Part shown: in pieces, positions 43,483-52,090 of the stretch
How positions within the stretch are numbered: position 1 is the first letter of the stretch
Layout of the letters: every line of letters begins with the position of its first letter
DNA from: Desulfobacter sp.
GTDB lineage: Bacteria > Desulfobacterota > Desulfobacteria > Desulfobacterales > Desulfobacteraceae
DNA length: 64,000 bases
Direction of reading: 5' to 3'
Assembly (NCBI GenBank): GCA_028768525.1
Contig: CP054837.1
Coordinates: 1,904,001 to 1,968,000 of the forward strand
The notes under the pieces: generated by a model
Databases searched by the model: none
Told to the model about the DNA's origin: nothing
What the model saw: the letters and a program-made list of their open reading frames with translations, nothing else
Program-made: the position numbers and the translations under genes

Positions 43483-44522
43483 TTTCAATCAAAGGCAGAT
43501 ACTACGACGGCAAAACCTCGCGCACAGTGGAAGCGGCCCTCACCATATCGGCTGACGGCCGCCGCTGTGCCGTCCTCACACCGGACGGCACAAAAATGGA
43601 AACCGAAAATTTCAGCCGGATAAACATCAGCCCCCGGCTGGCCCATACCCCCCGGTATCTTTATTTTCCCGGGGGCGCAAAATTCGAAACCCATGACAAT
43701 GAAGGAGTTGACGGAATCATGGCCGAGGCCGGCCGGGGGTCGTGGACGGACATGGTCCACTTCCTTGAAAGCCGGATGCCCTACGTACTCGCTGCCCTGG
43801 CCGTCCTCCTTGTTTTTATCTGGGGAACGGTCCGCTACGGCGTTCCCGCAGCATCCAATGCCATCGCCCATTGCCTCCCGGCCTCCACCCTGAGCTATGC
43901 CGGAGTCCGGACCCTTGACTTCCTGGACAAATCCGTTTTCAAGCCCTCAACACTGGATGAAGAGACCAAAGACCGCATCCTCAATCACTTTCAGCCGGTG
44001 CTGGATGCACACATGGACCAGGGCATCAAGATCATTTTCCGCCAAGGCGGCCGCATCGGCCCCAACGCTTTTGCCCTGCCGGACGGCACCGTCATATTCA
44101 CCGATGAAATGGTAGAAACCGCCCAGCACGACGACGAACTGCTGGCCGTCCTCCTCCACGAAACCGGCCACATCATCCACCGGCACGGCCTGAGAACCGT
44201 AATCCAGGACTCCCTGCTGGGATTTGCCCTGCTGGCCTTCACCGGCGATGTGTCCGGCTCGGCAGAACTCTTCATGGGACTGCCCCTCTTCCTCACCCAG
44301 ATGGCCTACTCCCGGGGATTTGAACTGGAAGCCGACCAATACGCCCTCAACGGTCTGCGCCGCTCGGATATCCCCCTGCACCGGTTCGCCGATCTCATGG
44401 ACCGCATCGAAAAAAAGATGCGCCAGAAACGCAACACCGCCGGCAATGGGAAAAAATGGACCAGCTACCTTTCCACCCACCCCCGGATGGCCGAACGGCT
44501 CAAGCCATTTCGCGGCGAATAA
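43479..44522 (+). CDS. membrane-anchored M48-type metallopeptidase
   Basis: This is a zinc peptidase of 347 residues. The HETGH motif (HExxH, residues 227-231, in LLHETGHIIHRHG) and the distal glutamate E284 in FELEADQYAL give the M48 ligand set. One membrane segment lies at about 100-120 (PYVLAALAVLLVFIWGTV). The N-terminal 90 residues form a small beta-rich domain. It starts with GTG overlapping the DUF898 stop. A housekeeping or stress role near the membrane protein is inferred. Confidence 0.87.
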   Translation: MISIKGRYYDGKTSRTVEAALTISADGRRCAVLTPDGTKMETENFSRINISPRLAHTPRYLYFPGGAKFETHDNEGVDGIMAEAGRGSWTDMVHFLESRMPYVLAALAVLLVFIWGTVRYGVPAASNAIAHCLPASTLSYAGVRTLDFLDKSVFKPSTLDEETKDRILNHFQPVLDAHMDQGIKIIFRQGGRIGPNAFALPDGTVIFTDEMVETAQHDDELLAVLLHETGHIIHRHGLRTVIQDSLLGFALLAFTGDVSGSAELFMGLPLFLTQMAYSRGFELEADQYALNGLRRSDIPLHRFADLMDRIEKKMRQKRNTAGNGKKWTSYLSTHPRMAERLKPFRGE

Positions 44523-44586
44523 TAATGGCAATTCATGAAGCAGATAGGGATATTCTGCGTTTTTACTCTCTTAAAAAATAGACATA

Positions 44587-44615
44587 GGGGCAGCCGCCTG
44601 AGGCCCGGCTGCCCC
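44587..44615 (+). terminator. GC-rich hairpin after the M48 gene
   Basis: ggggcagccg (44587-44596) and cggctgcccc (44606-44615) form a 10-base stem with 9-base loop, about 65 bp after the stop. No U-run follows. Confidence 0.45.
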
Positions 44616-44715
44616 CATGTCCATCCCTGTCGCTTTCTGTATTTTATATCCGTTTTACACAGGCAAAAAGTTTTATCCGTCGTTCAAACGCGGTACCATG
44701 CCGGCTTGCACCCCG

Positions 44716-45465
44716 CTATGAAAAATACTTATTTACCAGATTCTGGTATCCGGTTTCCATTTTAAATTTTTTGAGTTCCTGGGAAAATTTCTCAACCAGT
44801 TCCCTGGAGACCTTCTCCTTATTAAACATGATAAAGAGCCCTGCGGATTTGATCGGATGCGCCTTGACCGGCACGATGCCTTTGATGCCCAGCTTTTTAA
44901 GAATATGGTATCCGTTCCCCAATTCTGCAACGGCGTATTCGAACCTGCCGCCGGATAGTTTTTTAAAATTGGTTTCATCTGAATTGGCGCCCTGGAATGC
45001 CTTATTCGCCTTGACGAAATCCCAGAATTCTTCGGTGTAACTGTATCCGTTCACGACGCCAACGGTCTTTCCTTTCAGGTCCTCCAGAGAGGTATAGGTG
45101 TTGCCGCTGCCCTCTTTCACCCAAATCACCCAGGGGGAATCTATCAGGGGTTCTTCCGGATACCATGCAAAGGCGGTCCGTTCCTGGGTAAAATTGGCGG
45201 AAAAAAGGGCATGGACCTTTCCGGTTTGTACATTGTTCAGCGCCCGCTTCCAGGGATAGGCTTTCAGGGAGTTAAGGGTAACCCCCATCCGTTCAAAGAC
45301 GGCTTTTACCACCTCAGTGCTGAAACCGGAAACCTTCCCCGAATCTTCCACAACCTGATAAGGCGGCCATTCGTCACAGGCCACATCCATGGATTCGGAC
45401 CAGGCCTGTGTGGTCAATAAAGAGCAAAACCAGACACAGATAAATACAACGATAGATCGCTTCAT
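44716..45465 (-). CDS. family-3 extracellular solute-binding protein
   Basis: This is a periplasmic binding protein of 249 residues with a signal peptide (cleavage at about AWSES, residue 22-24). The SBP_bac_3 pattern is visible: CDEWPPYQVVEDSGKVSGFSTEVV, then WKRALNNVQTGKVHALFSA, LKGKTVGVVNGYSYTEEF and late VSRELVEKFSQELKKFK (pieces). No ABC permease or kinase adjoins, so it is an orphan. It may feed a distant transporter or act as a sensor. It is read alone. Confidence 0.87.
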   Translation of the reverse strand: MKRSIVVFICVWFCSLLTTQAWSESMDVACDEWPPYQVVEDSGKVSGFSTEVVKAVFERMGVTLNSLKAYPWKRALNNVQTGKVHALFSANFTQERTAFAWYPEEPLIDSPWVIWVKEGSGNTYTSLEDLKGKTVGVVNGYSYTEEFWDFVKANKAFQGANSDETNFKKLSGGRFEYAVAELGNGYHILKKLGIKGIVPVKAHPIKSAGLFIMFNKEKVSRELVEKFSQELKKFKMETGYQNLVNKYFS

Positions 45466-45595
45466 AGTTTTCTCCCCGATTTTTTTAATTGAAAATTTCG
45501 TACCGCTTGGTAGCTATGGATAATTATAAGCAGATGATAGTAAATGTAAAGCTACATTTTAAGTCGCCGCCATAACAATCGGGGCAGAAAAACAG

Positions 45596-45640
45596 GCGCC
45601 CTCATAAGGCCTGTGTCCTATGAGGGCGCTTTTTTTTTTC
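45596..45640. terminator. bidirectional rho-independent terminator
   Basis: 11-base arms gcgccctcata (45596-45606) and tatgagggcgc (45619-45629), with ten T following on the plus strand. On the minus strand the stem is followed by CTGTTTTTC. It ends the acyl-CoA synthetase gene read on the minus strand. Confidence 0.88.
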
Positions 45641-45651
45641 GGTCTATACCC

Positions 45652-47418
45652 TTATTTTTTATGCTTTGAACTCAACTCGGGGAAATCCCAGTAAAAATAT
45701 TCCTTGATCTCGTCTTCCGCCTCTTCGGTATCCATGCGGCTCACTTCGATCTCCCGCAGTTCGATGCGGCGGATCTTGCCGGAAATCGTTTTGGGCACCT
45801 CTGCGACAAATTCAATGATCCGTGGAATTTTAAACTTGGCAAGGATGTTCATGGTGTGCTTGAACAGGTCCAGGGCCAGGGCCCTGTCGCCGGTGCAGCC
45901 CTGGTTAAGGATAACATAGGCCTTGACCAGCTGGTAGCGGTTGGGGTCCGGGGCACCGACCACGGCGGCCTCGGCCACCGAGGGATGCTCCAGCAGGGCG
46001 CTTTCCACCTCAAAGGGGCCGATGCGGTAATCGCTGGACTTGATCACGTCGTCGGCCCGGCCCACGAACCACCAATAACCGTCCGCGTCAAAGGAGGCCC
46101 GGTCGCCGGTATAATAATAGCTGTCCACAAATACGGAACTCATCTTTTCGGGATTGCCGATGTATTCGGCAAAAAGGCCGATGGCCCGCCACTTGTCCAG
46201 TTTCACCACGATATGCCCCACCTGGTCCGGCCGGGTGATCTGGTTGCCTTCATCATCGGCCAGGGCGACATCGTACATGGGAGAGGGCATGCCAAAAGAA
46301 CCGGACCGCATATTCCCGGCCAGCCAGGGCGGATTTCCGATCATGGCCGTGCATTCGGTCTGGCCGTAGAAATCCCGGATTTCTGTGCCGGTATGGTTCT
46401 TCCACTGGGTGATGACCTCGGGGTTCAGGGGTTCCCCTGCGGAAATGGACTGGCGCAGGCTGGACAGGTCGTATTTTTCAAGGTCCATGTTCACAAACAT
46501 CCGCCATGCCGTGGGGGGACCGCAGAAGGTGGTTACCCGGTTCCTGGCAACGGCATTGAGATAGGCCTCCCCGTCCAGGGCCTCAAAATGGAACCCCGCC
46601 ACCGTGGCCCCCACGTTAAAGGGGACGAAAAATGAAGACCAGGCCCATTTGGCCCAGCCCGGGGCGCTGAGGTTGTGATGGATATCGTCGGGCTGCACCC
46701 CGATCATCACCGTGGTGGACAGATGGCCGATGGGGTAGGAGGCGGCGGTATGCCCCACCCGCTTGGGCAGGCCCGTGGTGCCCGAAGTAAAAAAGCAGAA
46801 CAGGATCTCATCGGAGGCTGTATCAGCCGCCTCGGCCTGGTCGGATTCATTGTAAATGGCGTCAAAGGAAATCCAGCCCTCGGCCTCCCCCAGCACCAGT
46901 TTCACCTTGGGAGAAATACCGGTTTCCCCAATGGCCCTCTCCAGTATCTCCACAGAGTCCTGGTCCGCCAGGATCACATCCGGCCGATAGGTCTCAAACC
47001 GGAACTCCAGTTCCCTGCTCGTCATGGTGGTTGCCGTGGGCACGGTGACCATCCCGGCTTTAATGCAGGCCAGACTGGCAAACCATATTTCCGGACAGAT
47101 GGGGCTCATCATGTACATGTTGGCCTTCTGGCCGATGCCCTTGTCTGCCAGGAGGTTAATCAGCTGATTGGCCTTTTGGGAGAGTTCAAGATATGAAAAG
47201 GATTGGGATTCAAGGGTATGGATATTATTGAAAACCAATGCCGGCTTATCCGGGGTACGGGCCACATGGATTCCCTCGAACACCTCTTTCACCCAGTTAA
47301 ACTTAGGCGGCAGTGTCATGGCATTCAAACTTTCAAAGAATGATTTCGCTCTGGCTTCTTTTTCTGCATTATCCGGCATCTGGTTGATCTGAATAACCTC
47401 TTTGTAAAGTTCTCTCAT
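45652..47418 (-). CDS. AMP-forming acyl-CoA synthetase
   Basis: This is an ANL-superfamily ligase of 588 residues that activates a fatty or other carboxylic acid with ATP and CoA. Motifs: the AMP loop FFTSGTTGLPKRVGHT, the YGQTE motif in RDFYGQTECT, YYYTGDRASFDADGYWWFVGRADDVIKSSDYRIGPFEVE (pieces) and the C-terminal lysine in KTISGKIRRIELRE. It fits medium-chain or acetoacetyl-type ACSM-like enzymes. The start is the ATG at 47418 (AAGGAG 11 bases before). A TTG seven codons upstream also opens the frame. The specificity is unknown. Confidence 0.9.
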   Translation of the reverse strand: MRELYKEVIQINQMPDNAEKEARAKSFFESLNAMTLPPKFNWVKEVFEGIHVARTPDKPALVFNNIHTLESQSFSYLELSQKANQLINLLADKGIGQKANMYMMSPICPEIWFASLACIKAGMVTVPTATTMTSRELEFRFETYRPDVILADQDSVEILERAIGETGISPKVKLVLGEAEGWISFDAIYNESDQAEAADTASDEILFCFFTSGTTGLPKRVGHTAASYPIGHLSTTVMIGVQPDDIHHNLSAPGWAKWAWSSFFVPFNVGATVAGFHFEALDGEAYLNAVARNRVTTFCGPPTAWRMFVNMDLEKYDLSSLRQSISAGEPLNPEVITQWKNHTGTEIRDFYGQTECTAMIGNPPWLAGNMRSGSFGMPSPMYDVALADDEGNQITRPDQVGHIVVKLDKWRAIGLFAEYIGNPEKMSSVFVDSYYYTGDRASFDADGYWWFVGRADDVIKSSDYRIGPFEVESALLEHPSVAEAAVVGAPDPNRYQLVKAYVILNQGCTGDRALALDLFKHTMNILAKFKIPRIIEFVAEVPKTISGKIRRIELREIEVSRMDTEEAEDEIKEYFYWDFPELSSKHKK

Positions 47419-47556
47419 ACCCGCAAACACTCCTTGCAATCCGAATTAATGTTATGTATAGGTGGTCACAAAATAGTATTCTATAGTAAATACCCTTTGG
47501 GTTTGTCAAAAATTATTTTGACAGTTCCCGGGGGCAACCCGCAGCCAAGATAACTG

Positions 47557-48537
47557 ATGACAGAAAATACCCCCACCCTTATACTGGCCCCCCTCCAGGG
47601 GTTTACCGATGTTACCTTCAGAAATGCCTGGGCAAGGCACTTTTCAGGCATGGACCTGGCCATGGCCCCCTTCATCTCCACCATGGGGCAGCAGCGCCTC
47701 AAGCCGTCAAGGCTGGCAGACGTGGATTTGGAACGGAACCGGTCCCTGTTCGTTATTCCCCAGATCCTGGGCAATGTGGCCGAAGATTTTATCTTCCTGG
47801 CCGACCGTCTTTACGAGATGGGGCACAAACAGGTGAACTGGAACCTGGGCTGCCCCCACTCCAAAATCGCCAAAAAGAGACGGGGATCAGGCCTGCTGCT
47901 CTATCCGGAGAAAATCGATGCCATGCTCTCAAAGATCATCCCCGGAATGAAACCGTCGCTCAGCGTTAAAATCCGCCTGGGCCGCCGGAACAAGGACGAA
48001 ATTGATGAACTGCTGAAGGTGTTCCACTGCCACAAGATCGACGAAATTATCCTCCACCCCCGGACCGGCGAACAGATGTACACAGGCGACTCAGACCTGG
48101 ATGCCTTTGAAAAAGCCCTCAGCGCCTGCAGCATTCCCATGGTCTACAACGGGGATATCGTAGATCTGCCCTCATACAACCGGGTCAGGGCACGGTTCCC
48201 TGAAGTCACCCGAATCATGATCGGCCGGGGCATTCTGTCCAATCCCTTCCTGGCCGAGGAGATCAGAGGAAGGGCAACGGAAGGCCAGGCAATCCGGTTG
48301 GCACGCATCAAAGCCTTCCACGACGACCTCTTTGCCGCATACGAACAGGTCTTTTCCGGGCCGGGCCATCTCACCGGCCGGATGAAGGGATTCTGGAGCT
48401 ACCTTGGCCCCTCATTTCAAGGCTATAAAAAACCGTTGAAAAAAATCCTGAAGGCCACCACCATTCAGGCCTATTCAGACCGGGTAGACGATTTTTTCAA
48501 TTTGAACCTGAAATTCGGTCCGGACCGGCCCATGTAA
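47557..48537 (+). CDS. tRNA-dihydrouridine synthase family protein
   Basis: This is an FMN enzyme of 326 residues that reduces uridine in tRNA. It shows the Dus layout: LILAPLQGFTDVTFRNAW, then NWNLGCPHSKIAKKRRGSGLL with the catalytic Cys, KIRLG, HPRTGEQMYTGDSD and MIGRGILSNPFLAEE. It differs from the second Dus gene at 56423-57394 and probably acts at another tRNA position. It is a single-gene unit on the plus strand between minus-strand genes. Confidence 0.9.
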   Translation: MTENTPTLILAPLQGFTDVTFRNAWARHFSGMDLAMAPFISTMGQQRLKPSRLADVDLERNRSLFVIPQILGNVAEDFIFLADRLYEMGHKQVNWNLGCPHSKIAKKRRGSGLLLYPEKIDAMLSKIIPGMKPSLSVKIRLGRRNKDEIDELLKVFHCHKIDEIILHPRTGEQMYTGDSDLDAFEKALSACSIPMVYNGDIVDLPSYNRVRARFPEVTRIMIGRGILSNPFLAEEIRGRATEGQAIRLARIKAFHDDLFAAYEQVFSGPGHLTGRMKGFWSYLGPSFQGYKKPLKKILKATTIQAYSDRVDDFFNLNLKFGPDRPM

Positions 48538-48567
48538 CCCGGAGGCCGGCCCGGATTGTAACGGGTT

Positions 48568-50583
48568 TCAGATTTCGTTTCCCGCCTTGAATCCGGCATG
48601 GACGGCATCAAAGGCCATGCCCACCTGGGCGGCGTCGCCGATGGTCCGGTAATCCATGCCCATTTCCTTCACCGTCTCCTCCAGGGGGTTGAAAGGAACG
48701 GACCCGGCGGCAATGACAACGGTGTCCGCCACCATTTCACTCACATTTCCCTCCTGTTCGATTTCAAGGCCGGTTTCCGTAATCCTTACCACCTTGCCGG
48801 CGGTGATGGACTCCACGCCGAACCGGCCCATGTCCTGCATCATCCCCCACTTGGTGGATTTGCCGATGTCCTTGCCGATCTTGTCCGTCATCTCGATGAG
48901 GCGGATCTGCTTGCTGCCCCTGGTGGCCATTTCAAAAAGGGTCTCGGCCGGTTCAGCCTTATTGACAAGTAAAAATTTTATGGTTTCCGCCGGCATGGTC
49001 CCTTTTTCCGCCAGAAACAGGGCGGTTTCAACCCCCACGGCCCCGCCGCCCACAACGGCCACCTTGTTTCCTGTGACCGCCCTGCCTTCAAGCACCTCCC
49101 AGGCCCCCACGACATGGGGGAGTTCTGCTCCCGGAATGGGCGGGTTCAGGGGCACCGCTCCGGTAGCCAGTATTAAGGCATCGGGTTTTTCTGCGGCCAG
49201 TAATTCCTTATCCACGGCACGGTTCAGCACCACAGGGATTTTTTCTGCACTCATCTGGTTTTCAAGGTCAACGGCAAGCTGGGCAAACTCCTCCCTGCCC
49301 GGAGGGGCGGCAGCCAGATAAAGCTGACCGCCCAGGCGCCCTGATTTCTCATAGAGGGTCACCTCATGGCCCCTGCGTTTGGCGGTGAGGGCCGCGGTCA
49401 TGCCGGCGGCCCCCCCGCCGACGACCATGACTTTTTTGGGAACGGCGGCTTTCGCGCCAATGGCCTCATGCTCGTGGCCGGCCAGGGGATTGCAGAGGCA
49501 TTCCACATGCTTGAGCTTAAAAAGATTATCAAAACAGCCCTGGGCGCAGGCAATGCAATGGACAATTTCCTTTTCCCTGCCGTCCTTTGCCTTATTGGGC
49601 AGATCCGGATCTGCAATGAGGCTGCGGCCCATGGCCACCATGTCGCAGTATCCTTCGCCGAGCATCTCCCTGGCCGTTTCCGGATCATTGATCCTATGGC
49701 TGGCGATTACCGGCACATCCACGGCGGCTTTAATCTCCCGGGCCAGATAGCCGAAGGCTCCCCTGGGCACCTGGGCAACGATCTGGGGCACCCGGGCCTC
49801 ATGCCATCCCACATTGATGCACAGGGCGTCCACCGGCCCCTGGGACAGGGCCCTGGCATATTCAATGAGATCTGAACGCGAATTGCCGCCGGGCATGAAA
49901 TCGTTGCCGTTCATCCTCACCATCACCGGATAATCCGGTCCCACCGCCTCCCGCACCGCCGCAGCCACCTCCAGGCCGAAACGCATCCTGTTTTCCAGGC
50001 TGCCCCCGTACTCGTCCGTGCGCTGGTTGGTCAAGGGAGACAGAAACTCGGAAATCAGGTATCCCGTGCCGCTGAGAATTTCAACGGCGTCGAACCCGGC
50101 TTTCTTGACCCGGGCCGCTGCAGCGCCAAAGGCTTGGATCGTGGACCTAATCTCTTCTGTTTCAAGGGCCCTGGGGGTCTCCCGGGTCATGCGGGAAGCA
50201 ATGGCAGAAGGGGCTACGGGCTGTTTGCCCTCAATGAAAAATGAAAAATTATAACGACCGGCATGGTTGATCTGGACGCAGGACCGGGACCCATTCTCCT
50301 TTATTGCTGAGGCAAGGCGGGCAAGGCCGGGGATGAATTTATCGTCATGGGCCCCGATATTGGTGGTGTTCCCGGAATATTCGTCCACGGTGGCATACCC
50401 CGTGCAGATCATCCCCGGGCCGCCTTTGGCCCTGCGGGCGTAGAACTCGACAATCTGATCCGTGACATCAAATTCCCGGGCCATGCCCAGATGCATGGCC
50501 GGCAGATAGATCCGGTTGGCAATTTCCAGGGTGTTGATGCGGATGGGGTCGAACAACTGATCATTGGTGTTGGGGTCCTTCAT
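48568..50583 (-). CDS. FMN/4Fe-4S/FAD oxidoreductase, 2,4-dienoyl-CoA reductase-like
   Basis: This is an Old-Yellow-Enzyme-class multidomain flavoenzyme of 671 residues. The N-terminal TIM barrel (about 1-340) binds FMN. A cysteine cluster CIACAQGC plus a later C-L-C-N-P ligates a 4Fe-4S centre. The C-terminal half has FAD/NADH dinucleotide folds (VMVVGGGAAGMTAALTA, VAVVGGGAVGVETALFLAE). E. coli FadH is the best-known relative; trimethylamine dehydrogenase and BaiH-type enzymes are others. A neighbouring MerR gene (10 bp) suggests substrate-responsive control. Confidence 0.88.
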   Translation of the reverse strand: MKDPNTNDQLFDPIRINTLEIANRIYLPAMHLGMAREFDVTDQIVEFYARRAKGGPGMICTGYATVDEYSGNTTNIGAHDDKFIPGLARLASAIKENGSRSCVQINHAGRYNFSFFIEGKQPVAPSAIASRMTRETPRALETEEIRSTIQAFGAAAARVKKAGFDAVEILSGTGYLISEFLSPLTNQRTDEYGGSLENRMRFGLEVAAAVREAVGPDYPVMVRMNGNDFMPGGNSRSDLIEYARALSQGPVDALCINVGWHEARVPQIVAQVPRGAFGYLAREIKAAVDVPVIASHRINDPETAREMLGEGYCDMVAMGRSLIADPDLPNKAKDGREKEIVHCIACAQGCFDNLFKLKHVECLCNPLAGHEHEAIGAKAAVPKKVMVVGGGAAGMTAALTAKRRGHEVTLYEKSGRLGGQLYLAAAPPGREEFAQLAVDLENQMSAEKIPVVLNRAVDKELLAAEKPDALILATGAVPLNPPIPGAELPHVVGAWEVLEGRAVTGNKVAVVGGGAVGVETALFLAEKGTMPAETIKFLLVNKAEPAETLFEMATRGSKQIRLIEMTDKIGKDIGKSTKWGMMQDMGRFGVESITAGKVVRITETGLEIEQEGNVSEMVADTVVIAAGSVPFNPLEETVKEMGMDYRTIGDAAQVGMAFDAVHAGFKAGNEI

Positions 50584-50592
50584 TTTGCCCTC

Positions 50593-51300
50593 CTAATTGT
50601 TTTTTTTAAGTCCTTTGAATCGGATCAATTCTTTTTGCAGGGTCCGGTCTATAACATATGCCCTGAGCCCCCTGGCCATACGGGTCATTTCCAGGGTGAG
50701 CGAGGCGTTTTCCCGGAACCCCAGGTCCCGGGTATACTTGTCCCGCAGGCGAATCTCGGCGGCTACGATTTTTCCGGCAAATTCAGGATAAAAAGAAAAG
50801 TCGTCCAGGGCCATGCCCCGGTCCATGCAGATTTTGAACTGGCGGGCCAGGTCCAGATCCTGGCCGTCGAAGGTATCCGGCTCCAGGGGCATGATCAGCC
50901 CCAGGCTGCAAAGTTCGTCCAGCTGGGCGGCACTCAGATCCGTGGCCTCCAGAAAGGATGTTTTGTCCATTTTCTCAGTGGCACTTCCAAAAACCGTGGA
51001 CTGAAGTTCAAGCAGAGGAGCGATATCCCTGCCCCGGTCCATTTCCCTGAGCAGCCCCTTGATGGCGTCCAGAGGCAGTCGGTGGCTGGCCTGGATATCT
51101 TTGATGAAACGGATACGTGCCACACAGCCCGGATCATAATAGGCCATATTGGGACTGGTTTTAACGGGCTGGTGAAGCAGGCCCCTGTTCACATATAAAA
51201 GGATGGTGGACTTGGCCACCCCCGTGGCCTCGGCCAGTTCCTTCATCTTGATCATGGGCTCACCGGCTTTGGTTCTGGGCCTGCTCTCTTTCCCTCCCAT
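50593..51300 (-). CDS. MerR-family transcriptional regulator
   Basis: The 235 residues contain an N-terminal MerR helix-turn-helix (IKMKELAEATGVAKSTILLY, YYDPGCVARIRFIKDIQASH) and a helical C-terminal part without a clear metal-binding cysteine set. An effector such as an acyl compound is more likely than a metal. GGAGG is five bases before the ATG at 51300, which I accept as start. It reads into the flavoenzyme gene 10 bp further on and is preceded by two micro-ORFs on the same strand. Confidence 0.85.
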   Translation of the reverse strand: MGGKESRPRTKAGEPMIKMKELAEATGVAKSTILLYVNRGLLHQPVKTSPNMAYYDPGCVARIRFIKDIQASHRLPLDAIKGLLREMDRGRDIAPLLELQSTVFGSATEKMDKTSFLEATDLSAAQLDELCSLGLIMPLEPDTFDGQDLDLARQFKICMDRGMALDDFSFYPEFAGKIVAAEIRLRDKYTRDLGFRENASLTLEMTRMARGLRAYVIDRTLQKELIRFKGLKKNN

Positions 51301-51416
51301 CTATCCTCCACGCAACGAAAAGTAAAAACCGACACTTTGCACTTCTCATTGCACTATAAAAGCCTGGTTCGCCCCTGTCAATAGATTTATCGACCCAGAA
51401 AGGCGTGAAGGATCGC

Positions 51417-51509
51417 CTAGGATTCCCCCTGTTTTTTATTCTTATCGGTATCCATTTTAAAGGGGGCCTGATCCTTTTTTTTGCCTGTCTCCTGACAGGC
51501 CTCCCGCAT
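51417..51509 (-). CDS. micro-ORF 2, 30-residue hydrophilic peptide
   Basis: The ATG (51509) begins directly after the stop codon of micro-ORF 1 (junction TGAATG), so translation by reinitiation is plausible. The 30-residue peptide is lysine-rich and charged (MREACQETGKKKDQ...) with one Cys. There is no strong independent ribosome site. I know no family. It ends 117 bp before the MerR gene. Codon use does not differ visibly from neighbours, but the length is too small to judge. Confidence 0.45.
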   Translation of the reverse strand: MREACQETGKKKDQAPFKMDTDKNKKQGES

Positions 51510-51599
51510 TCATGTGGAGACCCCCATTTTAGGCAGGATATAAATCTGCAGCAGCAGGTAAACGGCGATAAACCCGCCGGCAAACAATAATGATTCCAT
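51510..51599 (-). CDS. micro-ORF 1, 29-residue membrane peptide
   Basis: MESLLFAGGFIAVYLLLQIY is the first part of a 29-residue peptide made of one strongly hydrophobic segment (about residues 4-22), then LPKMGVST. GAGGAG stands seven bases before the ATG, a better ribosome site than many of the large genes here have. A promoter-like -10 and palindrome lie 25-50 bp upstream. It is probably a real small membrane protein. The function is unknown. Confidence 0.65.
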   Translation of the reverse strand: MESLLFAGGFIAVYLLLQIYILPKMGVST

Positions 51600-51632
51600 T
51601 TGAATTCTCCTCGGCAAAATTGGTATAATACC

Positions 51633-51648
51633 TGCGGTCAAGACCGCA
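51633..51648. promoter_or_regulatory. 16-bp palindrome in the micro-ORF/MerR promoter
   Basis: TGCGGTCTTGACCGCA is a perfect inverted repeat. On the minus strand TATTAT (complement of 51625-51630) follows three bases later as a -10 box, so the palindrome sits in the spacer. That is where MerR proteins bind. It is a candidate operator for the MerR protein encoded downstream. Confidence 0.55.
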
Positions 51649-51724
51649 TATATTCAAGAATATAATAACGCCTGCACCATTTTCCAGTGGGAGAAAAAAA
51701 TGGAGGCAGGAGAGGGAGAAAAAT

Positions 51725-51922
51725 ATGCCGATTTATGAATACAAATGCAGCCAATGCGAGGCTGAATTTGAAAAACTGGTATTCACCGGGGACGATCAAA
51801 AAATTGAGTGCCCCAAATGCCACAGCATTGAGGTGACAAAAAAAATGAGTGCCGCAAGCCTCACCGGCAGCGGCAAATGCAGTCCCTCAGGGACGGCCGG
51901 CGCCGGTTCAGGTTTTTCATGA
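51725..51922 (+). CDS. FmdB-family zinc-ribbon protein
   Basis: This is a 65-residue protein opening MPIYEYKCSQCEAEFEKLV, the FmdB/CxxC_CXXC_SSSS signature, with zinc ligands C8, C11, C29 and C32. A Gly/Ser-rich tail follows. FmdB proteins are putative regulators, and their role is poorly known. It is divergent from the micro-ORFs and MerR gene. A short palindrome (51939-51956) follows the stop and may end the transcript. Confidence 0.9.
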   Translation: MPIYEYKCSQCEAEFEKLVFTGDDQKIECPKCHSIEVTKKMSAASLTGSGKCSPSGTAGAGSGFS

Positions 51923-51938
51923 GCAAGCTGACCGCGCA

Positions 51939-51956
51939 CTGCGCCGGTCGGCGCAG
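51939..51956 (+). terminator. short GC hairpin after fmdB-like gene
   Basis: ctgcgccg and cggcgcag form an 8-base stem with a 2-base tip, 17 bp beyond the stop. No U-run, so the function is uncertain. Confidence 0.35.
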
Positions 51957-52090
51957 CCGAAATTTAACTTGCATCTCACCCTGTTTAATTTATTATTGAA
52001 TGATGAAAAAGCGTATGCCTGATCCTCCCGAAACGCCCCCTTTTGTTTTCGCTTTTTCTTAACAGCAACCTAACCCATTGGAGATCCATA

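Noticed and set aside
51260..51583. 107-residue minus-strand open frame over the merR 5' region
   Set aside because: It overlaps merR and both micro-ORFs in another frame, has no ribosome site and a composition without family pattern.
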